The notes: generated by a model from the letters alone, not told the origin. Positions 43,091 to 53,656 are shown, counted from the first letter of the stretch. The stretch: DNA of 64,000 nucleotides from Hymenobacter armeniacus (GCF_014699055.1 NZ_JACXAC010000003.1:186001-250000); one strand, 5' to 3'. Made by a program: numbers and translations.

Positions 43091-44014
43091 CTAGGCCCAG
43101 CGCACCGCGTGGTGGTCGGTGGGCTGGCTGCTGCGGGACTGTTCTTGGGCTAGCTGAGCGGCGCACCGGTCGCAGCAGGCCACGCTGGCCTGGCGCTCGG
43201 CCGGGGAGGGCAGCACCAGCACCGGAATCTGGGTGTGGTAGGCGCGGGTGGTGGCGTAGCAGGCGTCGAAGTATTGGAGCAATTGGGCGGGGCTGCTGGG
43301 GGCCACCACCAGCAGCTGGGCGTGCACGTGGGCGCAGAATTCGCTGCTGCCTTCGAGCGGCGCGTCGTCTTCGAGCAAATGCGGCGTGGTGAAGTGCCAG
43401 GCCAGGTGGGCGGCGGCCTTGCTCAGGGCCTGTTTCAGTTGGCGGCGCAGGGGGCGCTCGGCGGGGGCGTAGAACTGCACCAGGTCGAGCGGGGCCGGAA
43501 AGGCGCCTTCCAGCGCCGCCAGCCGGGGCAGAATGTGCAGCCCCAAGGTGCGAAAATCGGCGGCAAACACCAGGCGGTTGGGCAGGGAGCGGCGGCCGGG
43601 CGGCACCACCAGCAGCGGGCAGCTCACCAGCTGGGCAATGGCCGCGGCGTGGTTGCCGGGGGCTTCCTGCCGGCCGCAGTCGATGTGCTCCAGGCCCATG
43701 AGCACGAGGTCGGCGGCGCAACGCACGGCCTCCTGGCGCACGTGGTCGTGCAGGCAGCCGGCCAGCACGCGGTAGCGGTACCGAATGCGGCGGCCGTCGT
43801 GGCGGGTGAGCTGCTGGTAGCGCAGGCGCTCCACCAGGCTGCGCAGGCGCTGCTCCTCTTCGGCCAGCTGCCCGGCCGGCACCGGGGCGTCGCCGCCGGG
43901 GTGGCAGTAGAGCACCACCACTTCGGCCGGCCAGCGCACGGCCAGCTTGTTGGCATAGGCCAGGGTGTGTTCGGCGGCCGCGGTGTGGTCGAGGGGAACA
44001 AGCAGGGTTTTCAT
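43091..44014 (-). CDS. Universal stress protein (tandem UspA domains, diverged)
   Basis: This 307-residue protein starts MKTLLVPLDHTAAAEHTLAYA and has DLVLMGLEHIDCGRQEAPGN. The second half opens RLVFAADFRTLGLHILPRLA and ends IPVLVLPSPAERQ, then a Cys-containing tail (SVACCDRCAAQLAQE). The tail with CCxxC is unusual for Usp and might bind metal or respond to redox. I chose ATG 44014; the frame is open to 44086 but with non-Usp sequence. It is 89 bases downstream of the SafE-like gene on the same strand. Confidence 0.83.
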   Translation of the reverse strand: MKTLLVPLDHTAAAEHTLAYANKLAVRWPAEVVVLYCHPGGDAPVPAGQLAEEEQRLRSLVERLRYQQLTRHDGRRIRYRYRVLAGCLHDHVRQEAVRCAADLVLMGLEHIDCGRQEAPGNHAAAIAQLVSCPLLVVPPGRRSLPNRLVFAADFRTLGLHILPRLAALEGAFPAPLDLVQFYAPAERPLRRQLKQALSKAAAHLAWHFTTPHLLEDDAPLEGSSEFCAHVHAQLLVVAPSSPAQLLQYFDACYATTRAYHTQIPVLVLPSPAERQASVACCDRCAAQLAQEQSRSSQPTDHHAVRWA

Positions 44015-44103
44015 GTTGAGGGGAGAAGGGGAGGTGGGGAGAGGGAAAGCGGAATGAGTGATGAGAGCTGATTTCTCATGTCTCACCTCTCATATCTCAT
44101 TTT

Positions 44104-44829
44104 TCAGTGGCAGTAGTGCACGGTGTGGGGCTGGGCCGCGGCAGCCGTGGCCGGCCCCGCGCCCAGCTGCGGGCTCAGGTAGGGGATGCCCAGCCCCAGC
44201 CCCCGCACGATGAACAGCGCCGCCAGCACCGCGGCCGCGTAGGGCACGGCCTGCCGCATGCGGATGCGCCAGCCCAGCGGCACCAGTTGCCCGCTCAGGC
44301 TCAGGCCCAGCATGAGCGGCAGCGTGCCCAGCCCAAAGCAGGCCATGTAGGCCGCCGCGCCCGCCACGCCCGGCGCACTCAGCGCACCCGCCAGCGCCAG
44401 GTACACCAGGCCGCAGGGCAGCAGGCCGTTGAGCAGGCCGGTGGCGTAGAGCGCCCCCGGCGAAACTTGCTGAAACAGCCGCGCCAGGGTGGTTTTCACC
44501 CAGGCCAGTGGCCGGCCCAGGCCCAGCGTGCCGGCCAAGCGGGCGGAGTAGCGCTCGGGCACGGCCACCAGCAGCAGAATCAGCACGCCCGAGGCAATGG
44601 AGAGGCTTTGCTGCAGGCCGGCCAGGCGCAGGCTCTGGCCCAGCAGGCCGGCCCCGGCGCCCAGCGTGGCGTAGGTGCTCACCCGGCCCAGGTTATACAG
44701 CAGCCGCCCGCCGCCAAAGCGCCAGCCGGCCCCGCCGGGCTGCCCGGGCAGCGCCAGGGCAATGGCCCCGCACATGCCCACGCAATGAAAGCTGCCCAGC
44801 AAGCCAAACAAAAAACCAGCCCAGAGCAT
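44104..44829 (-). CDS. TauE/SafE-family membrane protein linked to cbb3 assembly
   Basis: This 241-residue protein has about six membrane segments and the motif SFHCVGMCGAIALAL near residue 15, typical of the UreH/SafE-like subfamily found beside ccoG and ccoH in Bacteroidota. The family is annotated as sulfite exporter or urease accessory protein H; here copper or assembly roles are more likely given the HCxGMCG motif and the neighbours. The start is ATG 44829; a TTG at 44844 lies five codons upstream. A perfect CTGAC-GAAA-ATCAG box precedes it. Confidence 0.83.
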   Translation of the reverse strand: MLWAGFLFGLLGSFHCVGMCGAIALALPGQPGGAGWRFGGGRLLYNLGRVSTYATLGAGAGLLGQSLRLAGLQQSLSIASGVLILLLVAVPERYSARLAGTLGLGRPLAWVKTTLARLFQQVSPGALYATGLLNGLLPCGLVYLALAGALSAPGVAGAAAYMACFGLGTLPLMLGLSLSGQLVPLGWRIRMRQAVPYAAAVLAALFIVRGLGLGIPYLSPQLGAGPATAAAAQPHTVHYCH

Positions 44830-44893
44830 GGGGAAAGGGTTCAAAAGAGGTTCTAATTGGGCCGCAAATACCGCGGGCCTGAAAAGAAAAAAC

Positions 44894-44907
44894 CTGACGA
44901 AAATCAG
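44894..44907 (-). promoter_or_regulatory. Perfect CTGAY-N4-RTCAG box upstream of the SafE-like gene
   Basis: CTGACGAAAATCAG overlaps the ccoH stop codon. On the minus strand a TTTG ends 29 bases after it (35.5 from the centre, class II distance) and another ends 52 bases after it. No good second box is seen. Confidence 0.6.
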
Positions 44908-45377
44908 GGGTGAAGGATGATTTTTTCCTCCACGAAATAGTTGTGCTTATCGGCGGTAAAGTCCATGCGCACCCGCCACAGGCCCGGCCGCATCCGGGCG
45001 GTGCTGAGGTGCTGCTGCAGGTCGGCGCCGGGCTGCAGGGGCAGCGTGAAATCGAGGCGCTGGTTGGAGGGACGGAAGAAATGAATCTGGCCCTGAATGC
45101 GCTGGCCGCGCATGTCGGCGGGCAGCTGCAGCGTGAGCAGGCGCGCGGCGGCGTCGTAGCGCAGCTCCACCGGCGCGGGCAGGGCGGCGGTGCGGGCCAC
45201 GGTTTCCATGCGCTGCTGAAAGGCCAGCTCCTGCTGGTAGTAGTCGGGGCTGACCAGGTCGACGGTAGTGCGCATGGCCTGCTGCACCATGAAGCCGATG
45301 TAGCCGGCAAAGAGCACGAACACGGCAACGATGGCGTGGGGCCAGAGGGTGCGGGGTTTGGGAGGAGAGGTAACCAT
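44904..45377 (-). CDS. ccoH: FixH/CcoH family cbb3 assembly protein
   Basis: This 157-residue protein has an N-terminal membrane helix (AIVAVFVLFAGYIGFMVQQAM) followed by the family segment VDLVSPDYYQQELAFQQRME and a periplasmic beta-sandwich ending with a metal-binding-like HNYFVEEKIILHP. FixH/CcoH takes part in assembly and copper loading of cbb3 oxidase. It starts 21 bases after ccoG and belongs to the same operon. Confidence 0.9.
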   Translation of the reverse strand: MVTSPPKPRTLWPHAIVAVFVLFAGYIGFMVQQAMRTTVDLVSPDYYQQELAFQQRMETVARTAALPAPVELRYDAAARLLTLQLPADMRGQRIQGQIHFFRPSNQRLDFTLPLQPGADLQQHLSTARMRPGLWRVRMDFTADKHNYFVEEKIILHP

Positions 45378-45398
45378 GGTTGGGAATTGGGGCCGGGG

Positions 45399-46808
45399 CT
45401 ACTGCGCCGGCCCGAGAAACTTGGTGCTGGTTTCCGCTATCATCTTGCCGTTGCTGAACAGGCCGATGCGGAGTGGTTGGTTGGTGCGGTGCAGGGCGGC
45501 GCGGGGCAGCTCGGCAAAAAACACGCCCTCGGCAATGCCTTGGGCGGGCAGCGTGAGGGAAGCGGTGCCGACGAGGGAAACCTGGCCCTGCGCCGGCTCC
45601 AGAATGCGCAGCGTGATGGGGTAGGGCCGGTTGGTTTTGTTGATGACCGAGATGTTGTAGAGGTTGGTGATGGTGCCGTGGCTGGTCTTCTGGAAGAGCT
45701 GGCCCGGCGTGCGCAGCACCGTGGCCGCCACGTTGGAGCGCGAGACCAGCAGCCCGGTGAGCACCAGCAGCAAGAAGGCCAGCACGCCCGAAAGGGCCTT
45801 CACGCGGCCCGTGAGCCGGAACGTGGTGCCGGTGGCAATGCCGTTGACGGAGGCGTGGCGAATGAGGCCTTCCGGTTTGTTTATCAGCGCCATGATGCTG
45901 TTGCAGGCGTCGATGCAGGCCGTGCAGTTGGTGCATTCGAGCTGCGTGGCGCCGTTGCGGATGTCGATGCCCGTGGGGCACACCTGCACGCACTGGTGGC
46001 AGTCGATGCAGTCGCCGGCGGTGCGTAGCTGGTTTTTGCGCAGCTTCTCGCGGGGCTCGCCGCGCGGGTAGTCATAGGCCACCACCAGGCTGTCTTTATC
46101 AAGTAAAACGCCCTGCAAGCGGCCATAGGGGCACACAATGGTGCACACCTGCTCCCGAAACCGGGCAAACACGGCGTAGAACACGCCCGTGAACACCACC
46201 ATCGAAGCCAGGCCGCCCAGGTGCTCCGCGGGCGAATCGGTCATAATCTTCAGCAGCTCCTCCGTGCCGATGATGTAGGCCAGGAAGGTGTTGGCAATCA
46301 GAAACGACACGGCCAGAAACAGCAAGTGCTTGGTGGTTTTGCGCCAGAGCTTGTTCCAGTTCAGCTCCGAGCGGTCGAGGGCCTTTTGCTGGGGCGCGTC
46401 GCCTTCGAGCCAGTACTCGATGCGGCGAAACACCATTTCCAGAAAGATAGTCTGAGGGCACACCCAGCCGCAAAAGGCCCGCCCATACACCACCGTAAAC
46501 ACAATGACGAACACCAGAAAGGTGAGCGAGGCCAGCAGCAGAATGAAGAAATCCTGCGGCCAGAATATCTGCCCGAAGATGATGAATTTCCGCGCCGGCA
46601 GGTTGAGCAGCAGCACCGGCAAGTCGTGGATGCGCAGCCACGGCCCGCCAAACAGCAGCGCCAGAAACCCGTAGCTGAGCAGCTTGCGGTAACGGTAAAG
46701 GCGGCCGCTGGGCTGCCTGGGATAAAGCCACACCCGCTCGCCGGCCGCGTCTATCGTGGCGATAGAGTCGCGGTAGGAGTCATCAGGTTTGAATTGGGTG
46801 GCGGACAT
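45399..46808 (-). CDS. ccoG: Cytochrome c oxidase accessory protein CcoG/FixG (polyferredoxin)
   Basis: This 469-residue membrane protein carries two 4Fe-4S clusters and is thought to reduce copper for CcoN. It has several N-terminal membrane helices, the FCGWVCPQTIFLE motif, FREQVCTIVCPYGRLQG, and the ferredoxin motifs CIDCHQCVQVCPTGIDIR and ECTNCTACIDACNSIM. A C-terminal Ig-like domain follows a last helix. It lies after ccoP, separated by a 30-bp-arm palindromic repeat. Confidence 0.95.
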   Translation of the reverse strand: MSATQFKPDDSYRDSIATIDAAGERVWLYPRQPSGRLYRYRKLLSYGFLALLFGGPWLRIHDLPVLLLNLPARKFIIFGQIFWPQDFFILLLASLTFLVFVIVFTVVYGRAFCGWVCPQTIFLEMVFRRIEYWLEGDAPQQKALDRSELNWNKLWRKTTKHLLFLAVSFLIANTFLAYIIGTEELLKIMTDSPAEHLGGLASMVVFTGVFYAVFARFREQVCTIVCPYGRLQGVLLDKDSLVVAYDYPRGEPREKLRKNQLRTAGDCIDCHQCVQVCPTGIDIRNGATQLECTNCTACIDACNSIMALINKPEGLIRHASVNGIATGTTFRLTGRVKALSGVLAFLLLVLTGLLVSRSNVAATVLRTPGQLFQKTSHGTITNLYNISVINKTNRPYPITLRILEPAQGQVSLVGTASLTLPAQGIAEGVFFAELPRAALHRTNQPLRIGLFSNGKMIAETSTKFLGPAQ

Positions 46809-46827
46809 GGCTTTAGAGTAAGTTGAA

Positions 46828-46925
46828 CGTCATGCAGAGCGCAGCGAAGCATCTCGCTTGTGGTAGCAATTCAATCGGTTTAGTTAGTTGAGCACGCGAG
46901 ATGCTTCGCTGCGCTCTGCATGACG
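46828..46925. repeat. Palindromic repeat, GTCATGC family, copy 1
   Basis: Perfect 30-base inverted arms begin with CGTCATGCAGAGCGCAGCGA and end at 46857 and 46925. The loop contains TGTGGTAGCAATTCAATCGG, which is shared with the copy at 48375, so the whole element and not only the arms is repeated. It sits between ccoP and ccoG. Confidence 0.85.
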
Positions 46926-46940
46926 GGTAGATGGGTTAGT

Positions 46941-47813
46941 TTACCGGCTGGCCACGGCCTTTGCCGGGGCTTCTTTCTCGCCCTGCGGCGGCTTGGCGTT
47001 GGCCGGTTTGGTGCCTTGCAGGCTGAGCACGTAGGAGGCCACCTGCAGCATCTGCTTGCCGGAGAGCTTGCCTTTCCAGGCCACCATGCCCTTGCCGTTC
47101 ACGCCGTACTTGATGGTTTTGTACACGTGGTTCACTTCGCCGCCGTGCAGCCAGTACTCGTCGGTCAGGTTGGGGCCCACTTTGCCTTCGCCGCTGGCGC
47201 CGTGGCAGGGGGCGCAATTGGTCATAAACAGGCTTTTGCCGCTGCTGAGCTCGGCCGGAGCCGTGAGGGCCGTGTAGGTGGTTACCTGGTTGGGGTCGTC
47301 GGGGGTGGCGGCGATGAGCAGGGCGGCCTGCTGCATCTCCGCCGCGTACTCGGCGCCCTGCAGCTGGCCGGTTTTGAGCACGTGGTAGTAGGTCACGTAG
47401 CCGATGGCGAAGACGATGGTGGCGTAGAAGCCGTATTTCCACCACGGCGGCAGGTCGTTGTCGAACTCGTGGATGCCGTCGTAATCGTGGTCGAGCAGTT
47501 CGTCGCGCACCTCCCCCTGCACCAGGCGGGCGTCGCCCACCAGCAGGCCCAGCACGCGGCCGCTCCAGGTGTCGTGCACGGTGGGCAGGTCGTAGAGCTG
47601 GCGCAGCTGCGGCCGCATCCAGTTGATGAGGGCCACAACCAGCAGCAGAAACACCATGAGCACCAGCACCAGCGTGGTGAGCACAAACCAAAGCATGGTG
47701 CGCTGGGCGTCGGTGGCGGAGGCGGCGCCGGTGTCGGCCGCTTGCGCCAGGGCCGGGCGCGCGGCCAGCAGGGCCGCGCCGGCCAAGGAGTAGGCTAAGC
47801 GGGAGCGGCTCAT
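46941..47813 (-). CDS. ccoP: cbb3 oxidase subunit CcoP (single heme-binding motif)
   Basis: This 290-residue membrane-anchored cytochrome c donates electrons to CcoN. A signal-like N-terminus (MSRSRLAYSLAGAALLAARPA) and membrane helix (MLWFVLTTLVLVLMVFLLLV) precede the CcoP signature HEFDNDLPPWWKYGFYATIV. Only one CxxCH is visible (NCAPCHGASGEG) followed by KGKLSGKQMLQVASYV, while proteobacterial CcoP has two. ATG 47813 overlaps the stop of the previous gene (ATGA), so translation is coupled. Confidence 0.92.
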   Translation of the reverse strand: MSRSRLAYSLAGAALLAARPALAQAADTGAASATDAQRTMLWFVLTTLVLVLMVFLLLVVALINWMRPQLRQLYDLPTVHDTWSGRVLGLLVGDARLVQGEVRDELLDHDYDGIHEFDNDLPPWWKYGFYATIVFAIGYVTYYHVLKTGQLQGAEYAAEMQQAALLIAATPDDPNQVTTYTALTAPAELSSGKSLFMTNCAPCHGASGEGKVGPNLTDEYWLHGGEVNHVYKTIKYGVNGKGMVAWKGKLSGKQMLQVASYVLSLQGTKPANAKPPQGEKEAPAKAVASR

Positions 47814-48136
47814 GCGTACACTTCTTCCTGGGTGGCAACTTGTGCAGGAGCGGCTTCGGCCACGGCGGCGCGGGGAGCAGCGGCCGGTGCCGAAGCAGGA
47901 GCGGCGGCTTCCGGGGCAGGGGCATCGGCCTGCTGGGCCTCGTAGCGGCGCTGGGCGGCCGAGGTCACCGAGGCGCCGGTCATCACGGCCATCAGCAGCA
48001 CCACGCCGGCCAGCCACCACACCACCCAGCTCAGCACGGTGGTGCCCTGGGGGCCCGAAGCAGCAGATTGAGCAGCGGCCGCAAAGCCGGTGAGCAGGCC
48101 GAGGAAAGTCAGCGAGAGGGAGCGGAGGGTTAGCAT
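47810..48136 (-). CDS. Hypothetical membrane protein embedded in the cbb3 operon
   Basis: This 108-residue protein has a signal-like N-terminus (MLTLRSLSLTFLGLLTGFAAA), one transmembrane helix (TTVLSWVVWWLAGVVLLMAV) and a 55-residue Ala/Pro/Glu-rich tail. It overlaps ccoQ upstream by seven bases and ccoP downstream by four, so it is translated as part of the oxidase operon. No heme or metal motif is present. It may be a small structural subunit of the oxidase; I do not recognise a family. Confidence 0.75.
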   Translation of the reverse strand: MLTLRSLSLTFLGLLTGFAAAAQSAASGPQGTTVLSWVVWWLAGVVLLMAVMTGASVTSAAQRRYEAQQADAPAPEAAAPASAPAAAPRAAVAEAAPAQVATQEEVYA

Positions 48137-48333
48137 ATTACGTCGTGGTTGAGGTTGGATTTGAAGTTTGCTTCGTCGTCGAGCAGCGGCAGCTGGCTCA
48201 TGGCATCGATGTGCTGGCGGCTGCTCAGCAGCACGTACACCAGCAGGCCCAGAAAGAAGAGGCCGAAAATGACCAGGGAGATTATCGGATAGATTTCGAC
48301 CCCGGCGATGGATTGCAAGACGTTCTTGTCCAT
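48130..48333 (-). CDS. ccoQ: CcoQ-like small cbb3 subunit
   Basis: This 67-residue protein has one transmembrane helix (YPIISLVIFGLFFLGLLVYV) followed by a short charged tail. Its size and its position after ccoNO fit CcoQ/FixQ, a non-catalytic subunit. Sequence alone is weakly diagnostic; the assignment rests mostly on context. Confidence 0.72.
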   Translation of the reverse strand: MDKNVLQSIAGVEIYPIISLVIFGLFFLGLLVYVLLSSRQHIDAMSQLPLLDDEANFKSNLNHDVIC

Positions 48334-48374
48334 GGTGGTTGGGTGGTTAATGCTTGTCTTCGGGATTTATCAGC

Positions 48375-48477
48375 CGTCATGCAGAGCGCAGCGAAGCATC
48401 TCGCGTGTGGTAGTAATCCAATCGGAGGATAGAATTAGTGGTGGCACGCGAGATGCTTCGCTGCGCTCTGCATGACG
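48375..48477. repeat. Palindromic repeat, GTCATGC family, copy 2
   Basis: Perfect 33-base arms (48375-48407 and 48445-48477) share the first 30 bases with the copy at 46828. It sits between ccoNO and ccoQ, within the expected operon. Confidence 0.85.
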
Positions 48478-48489
48478 GGCCTTTGGCTG

Positions 48490-50712
<2,223 letters not shown>

Positions 50713-50740
50713 CGTCGGAGAAGTGAGTTATTTACTGCTC

Positions 50741-50806
50741 CAAAGGTCCTGGCGGGGCTTTTTCGATAAGCTGAGCTAAATCAGACCGTCGTCTGATTGT
50801 TGTCAG
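50741..50806 (-). promoter_or_regulatory. Double-box promoter of ccoNO
   Basis: On the minus strand, box A CTGACAACAATCAG (50806-50793, perfect) is followed 22 bp on by box B CTGATTTAGCTCAG (50784-50771, one mismatch to the consensus). TTTG ends at 50741, exactly 52 bases after box A. Box B is thus at class II distance and box A one helical multiple further. Box A overlaps the ccoS stop. Confidence 0.72.
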
Positions 50807-50964
50807 GCAGTCTCGTCCGGCGTCGCTTCGTCGTCAAAGAGCACGCGCACGGAGGGCGTGTAGTCATCCTCATATTGCCCGGAGCGCACCGCCCACAGAA
50901 AGGCTCCCAGGAACGTGAGCGCCACGCAGAGGCTGATGCCGATAAGCAGGAAGATGATGGTCAT
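50803..50964 (-). CDS. ccoS: cbb3 oxidase maturation protein CcoS
   Basis: This 53-residue protein begins MTIIFLLIGISLCVALTFLG and continues AFLWAVRSGQYEDDYTP, the CcoS hallmark (helix, then W-V-SGQ-DD). CcoS is required for cofactor insertion into cbb3 oxidase. ATG 50964 is chosen over an upstream frame opening at 50997. It lies between ccoI and ccoNO; the gap to ccoI is filled by palindromic repeats. Confidence 0.92.
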   Translation of the reverse strand: MTIIFLLIGISLCVALTFLGAFLWAVRSGQYEDDYTPSVRVLFDDEATPDETA

Positions 50965-50988
50965 GAGTTGGATTGCGTTAAACGTGCC

Positions 50989-51080
50989 GAGACGCAATAT
51001 TTTGCGTCTCTGCGTTGCTGATGTTGTTTATTCTGCGCAGTAACGGTCGTTCAACGAGGAGACGCAAAATATTGCGTCTC
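50989..51080. repeat. Pair of GAGACGCAA palindromes (family copy 2)
   Basis: A 22-base palindrome at 50989-51010 (GAGACGCAA, four bases, TTGCGTCTC) and a similar one at 51059-51080 bracket 48 bases. The words match the element at 12484-12557. It occupies most of the ccoI-ccoS gap. Confidence 0.75.
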
Positions 51081-51096
51081 TACCTCGTTCAGTTGG

Positions 51097-53535
51097 TCAC
51101 AGGCCGCGCCGCCAGGCGGCCAGGCGCACCAGCAGGGTGGCAAACACCATCACGCTCAAGGAGCTGATGGGCATGAGAATGGCCGACACGATGGGCGTGA
51201 ACTTGCCCTGCACGGCCAGCCCCAGCCCGATGCCGTTGTAGCAAAACGACAGCACAAACGTGGCCAGCACCACGTGCAGGCAGTCTTTCGAGAAATGGAG
51301 AGTGGTGGCCAGCTGCCCGAAGCTGCCGGCTTCCAGGATGCCGTCGCAGGCGGGGGAGAAGTTGCTGAGCGTGTCGGTGAGGGCAATGCCGGCGTCGGCC
51401 TGCTGCAGGGCGCCGGCGTCGTTCAGGCCGTCGCCCACCATCACCACGGTGCGGCCCTGCTGCTTGAGCCGGGCGATGTAGTCGAGCTTCTGCCCGGGCG
51501 TTTGGTGGAAGTGCAGCTCGGCGTGCGGGCCGAACAGGCCGCGCAGGCGGGCGGCTTCGGCGTCGTTGTCGCCCGAGAGCACGGCGAGGCGGTAATGCTG
51601 GCCGAGGGCAGAAAGCACGCTGCGCAAGTCGTTGCGGTACACGTTGCGGAAAACGTAGCAGCCCGCGGGACCATCTTCAACACGCACAAACACCTTAGAC
51701 TGCAGCGCAGCCGCAGGTTCGGAATTTTCTGTTGTGGGGGCCGCGCCCACGAAGGCCGCGGAGCCCACGCGCACCTCCCGGCCGCCCACGAAACCGCGCA
51801 GGCCCTGGCCGGGCACTTCGGCAAAATCAGTCACAGCCAGGGCGTTGGCGGGCAGCTCCGCCGCCAGCCGCTGGCTGAGCGGGTGGGTGGAGTGGCGCAC
51901 TACGGCGGCCACGGCTTCCTCATGGCTAGGGAAGAGGGCCGGCCCCACGTATTCCACCGCTGAGCGTTTCACGTCGGTGAGCGTGCCGGTTTTGTCGAAT
52001 ACGAGGGTATCGGCGCGGCCCAGGGTTTCGACCACGGCGGAGTTCTTGAGGTAGAATTTGTGGCGGCCCAGCACCCGCAGCGCCGCGCCCAGCGCAAACG
52101 GCGTGGCCAGCGACAGCGCGCACGGGCAGGCAATGACCAGCACCGACGTGAAGGCGCGCAGGGCCATGTGCGGGTCGCGCGGGTACCAGTAAGCCACCGC
52201 GCCCAGGGCCAGCAGCAGCGTGAGCGCCACGAAGTAGCGGCCCACGTTGTTGGCGTAGGTTTCCAGCGAAGCCTTTTCTTCCTTCTGAAAAGCCGGGTTG
52301 TTCCAGAGCTGGGTGAGGTAGCCCTGCGACACCTCGCGCACCACTTCCAGCTCCACGGCCTCGCCCATCTGCCGGCCGCCGGCGTACACGGTTTCGCCGG
52401 CTGCCTTGGCCACGGGTACGCTCTCGCCCGACACAAAGCTGTAGTCAATCTGGCCCTGGCCGCGCAGCAAAATGGCATCGGCCGGAATGATTTCCTGGTG
52501 GCGCACCCGAATGCGCTGGCCGGCCTTTAGCTCCTTCACCGACACCGACTGCTCGCTGGCTTTGGTGAGCAGCGTCACGGCCACGGGGAAGTAAGAGGCG
52601 AAGTCGCGGTCGAAGCGCAGGGCGTCGTAGCTGCGCTGCTGCACCCATTTGCCAATCAGCATGAAGAACACCAGCCCCGTGAACGAGTCGAAATAGCCCG
52701 GCCCGCGCTGCGTCACGACCTCAAACACGCTGGTCACAAACAGCGCCGTCAGGCCCAGGCTGATGGGGAAGTCGAGGTTGATGTAGCGCTGCCGCAAGCC
52801 CTGCCAGGCCGACTGGTAGAAGCCCCGCGCGCTGAGCAGCAGCACCGGCAGCGCCAGCAACAGGCTCAGCCAGCCAAAAAAGCGCCCAAACGTGCTTTGC
52901 AGCTGCTGGGTGAAGGAAAAATACTTCGGCAGCGCCAGCAGCATCACGTTGCCGAAGGCGAAGGCTGCCACGCCCAGCTGGTAGTACAGCAGGCGGTTGC
53001 CGCGGTGGGGCTGCGCGCCCAGCTCGGCCAGCGTAATCTGCGGCTCGTAGTTGATGGCGGCCAGCAGCTTCACCACTTCCTTCAGGGACGTGGCCTCTGG
53101 CTGGTAGCTGATGCTAAGCTCTTTGCGCAGAAAATTGACCCGCGACGCCGTGATGCCGGCATTGAGCTTGAACAGATTCTCCAGCAGCCAGATGCACGAA
53201 GCGCAGTGCATCTGCGGGATGCTGAGCGTGAGGCGCGCCAGCGTGGGCGAGCGAAACGCCAGCAACTGGGCCTGCACGCTTTCCGAGTCGAGGTAGTCGA
53301 AGCGGCCGGGCAGCTCCACTGCCAGCACCTTCTGGCCGGCATGCTCGTCGAGGCGGTAATAGGTGCACAGGTTGCTGGCGGCCAGTAGCTCATACACGGC
53401 CCGGCAGCCCTGGCAGCAGAAGCTTAGCGCTGGCTCCTGGGTTAGCTTGATGGGCTCGTCGGGGCAGGCGTCGCCGCAGTGGGCGCAGGCGGTACGGGGC
53501 AGGGGGAGGGCAGGCGCAGGGGCGAGAGTGGGCAC
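51097..53535 (-). CDS. ccoI: Copper-exporting P1B-type ATPase CcoI/FixI
   Basis: This pump of about 812 residues supplies copper for cbb3 assembly. Domains in order are an N-terminal Cys-rich region (CAHCGDACPDEP and CCQGCRAVYELL), a heavy-metal-binding domain (MHCASCIWLLENLFKLNAG), eight membrane segments with the CPC motif ACPCALSLATP, phosphorylation site FDKTGTLTD and hinge VGDGLNDAGALQQAD. The start GTG 53535 (VPTLAPAPALPLPRTACAHC) is inferred; the frame is open to 53598, but that segment covers a regulator box. ccoS follows 132 bases downstream. Confidence 0.93.
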   Translation of the reverse strand: MPTLAPAPALPLPRTACAHCGDACPDEPIKLTQEPALSFCCQGCRAVYELLAASNLCTYYRLDEHAGQKVLAVELPGRFDYLDSESVQAQLLAFRSPTLARLTLSIPQMHCASCIWLLENLFKLNAGITASRVNFLRKELSISYQPEATSLKEVVKLLAAINYEPQITLAELGAQPHRGNRLLYYQLGVAAFAFGNVMLLALPKYFSFTQQLQSTFGRFFGWLSLLLALPVLLLSARGFYQSAWQGLRQRYINLDFPISLGLTALFVTSVFEVVTQRGPGYFDSFTGLVFFMLIGKWVQQRSYDALRFDRDFASYFPVAVTLLTKASEQSVSVKELKAGQRIRVRHQEIIPADAILLRGQGQIDYSFVSGESVPVAKAAGETVYAGGRQMGEAVELEVVREVSQGYLTQLWNNPAFQKEEKASLETYANNVGRYFVALTLLLALGAVAYWYPRDPHMALRAFTSVLVIACPCALSLATPFALGAALRVLGRHKFYLKNSAVVETLGRADTLVFDKTGTLTDVKRSAVEYVGPALFPSHEEAVAAVVRHSTHPLSQRLAAELPANALAVTDFAEVPGQGLRGFVGGREVRVGSAAFVGAAPTTENSEPAAALQSKVFVRVEDGPAGCYVFRNVYRNDLRSVLSALGQHYRLAVLSGDNDAEAARLRGLFGPHAELHFHQTPGQKLDYIARLKQQGRTVVMVGDGLNDAGALQQADAGIALTDTLSNFSPACDGILEAGSFGQLATTLHFSKDCLHVVLATFVLSFCYNGIGLGLAVQGKFTPIVSAILMPISSLSVMVFATLLVRLAAWRRGL

Positions 53536-53560
53536 GGACAGGCAGGAAAATGGGCAACCG

Positions 53561-53656
53561 CAAAGCTCCGGCCGCCCGCTTCCGGCCAGGCTGACCAACG
53601 TCAGCCCCGGTCCTGATATTTTTCAGCCGGCCTGGCCGGGGGCACCCCCACCTTTG
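53561..53656. promoter_or_regulatory. Shared double-box control region of ccoI and the hemoglobin gene
   Basis: Box A is CTGACCAACGTCAG (53591-53604, perfect) and box B CTGATATTTTTCAG (53613-53626, one mismatch), centres 22 bp apart. Toward the globin, TTTG ends at 53656, exactly 52 bases after box A. Toward ccoI on the minus strand, TTTG ends at 53561, 30 bases past box A and so at class II distance. One site pair could thus activate both directions. Confidence 0.72.

Noticed and set aside
46828..48477. The long palindromes as a CRISPR array
   Set aside because: There are only two copies about 1.5 kb apart with genes between them, no regular spacers, and no cas genes.
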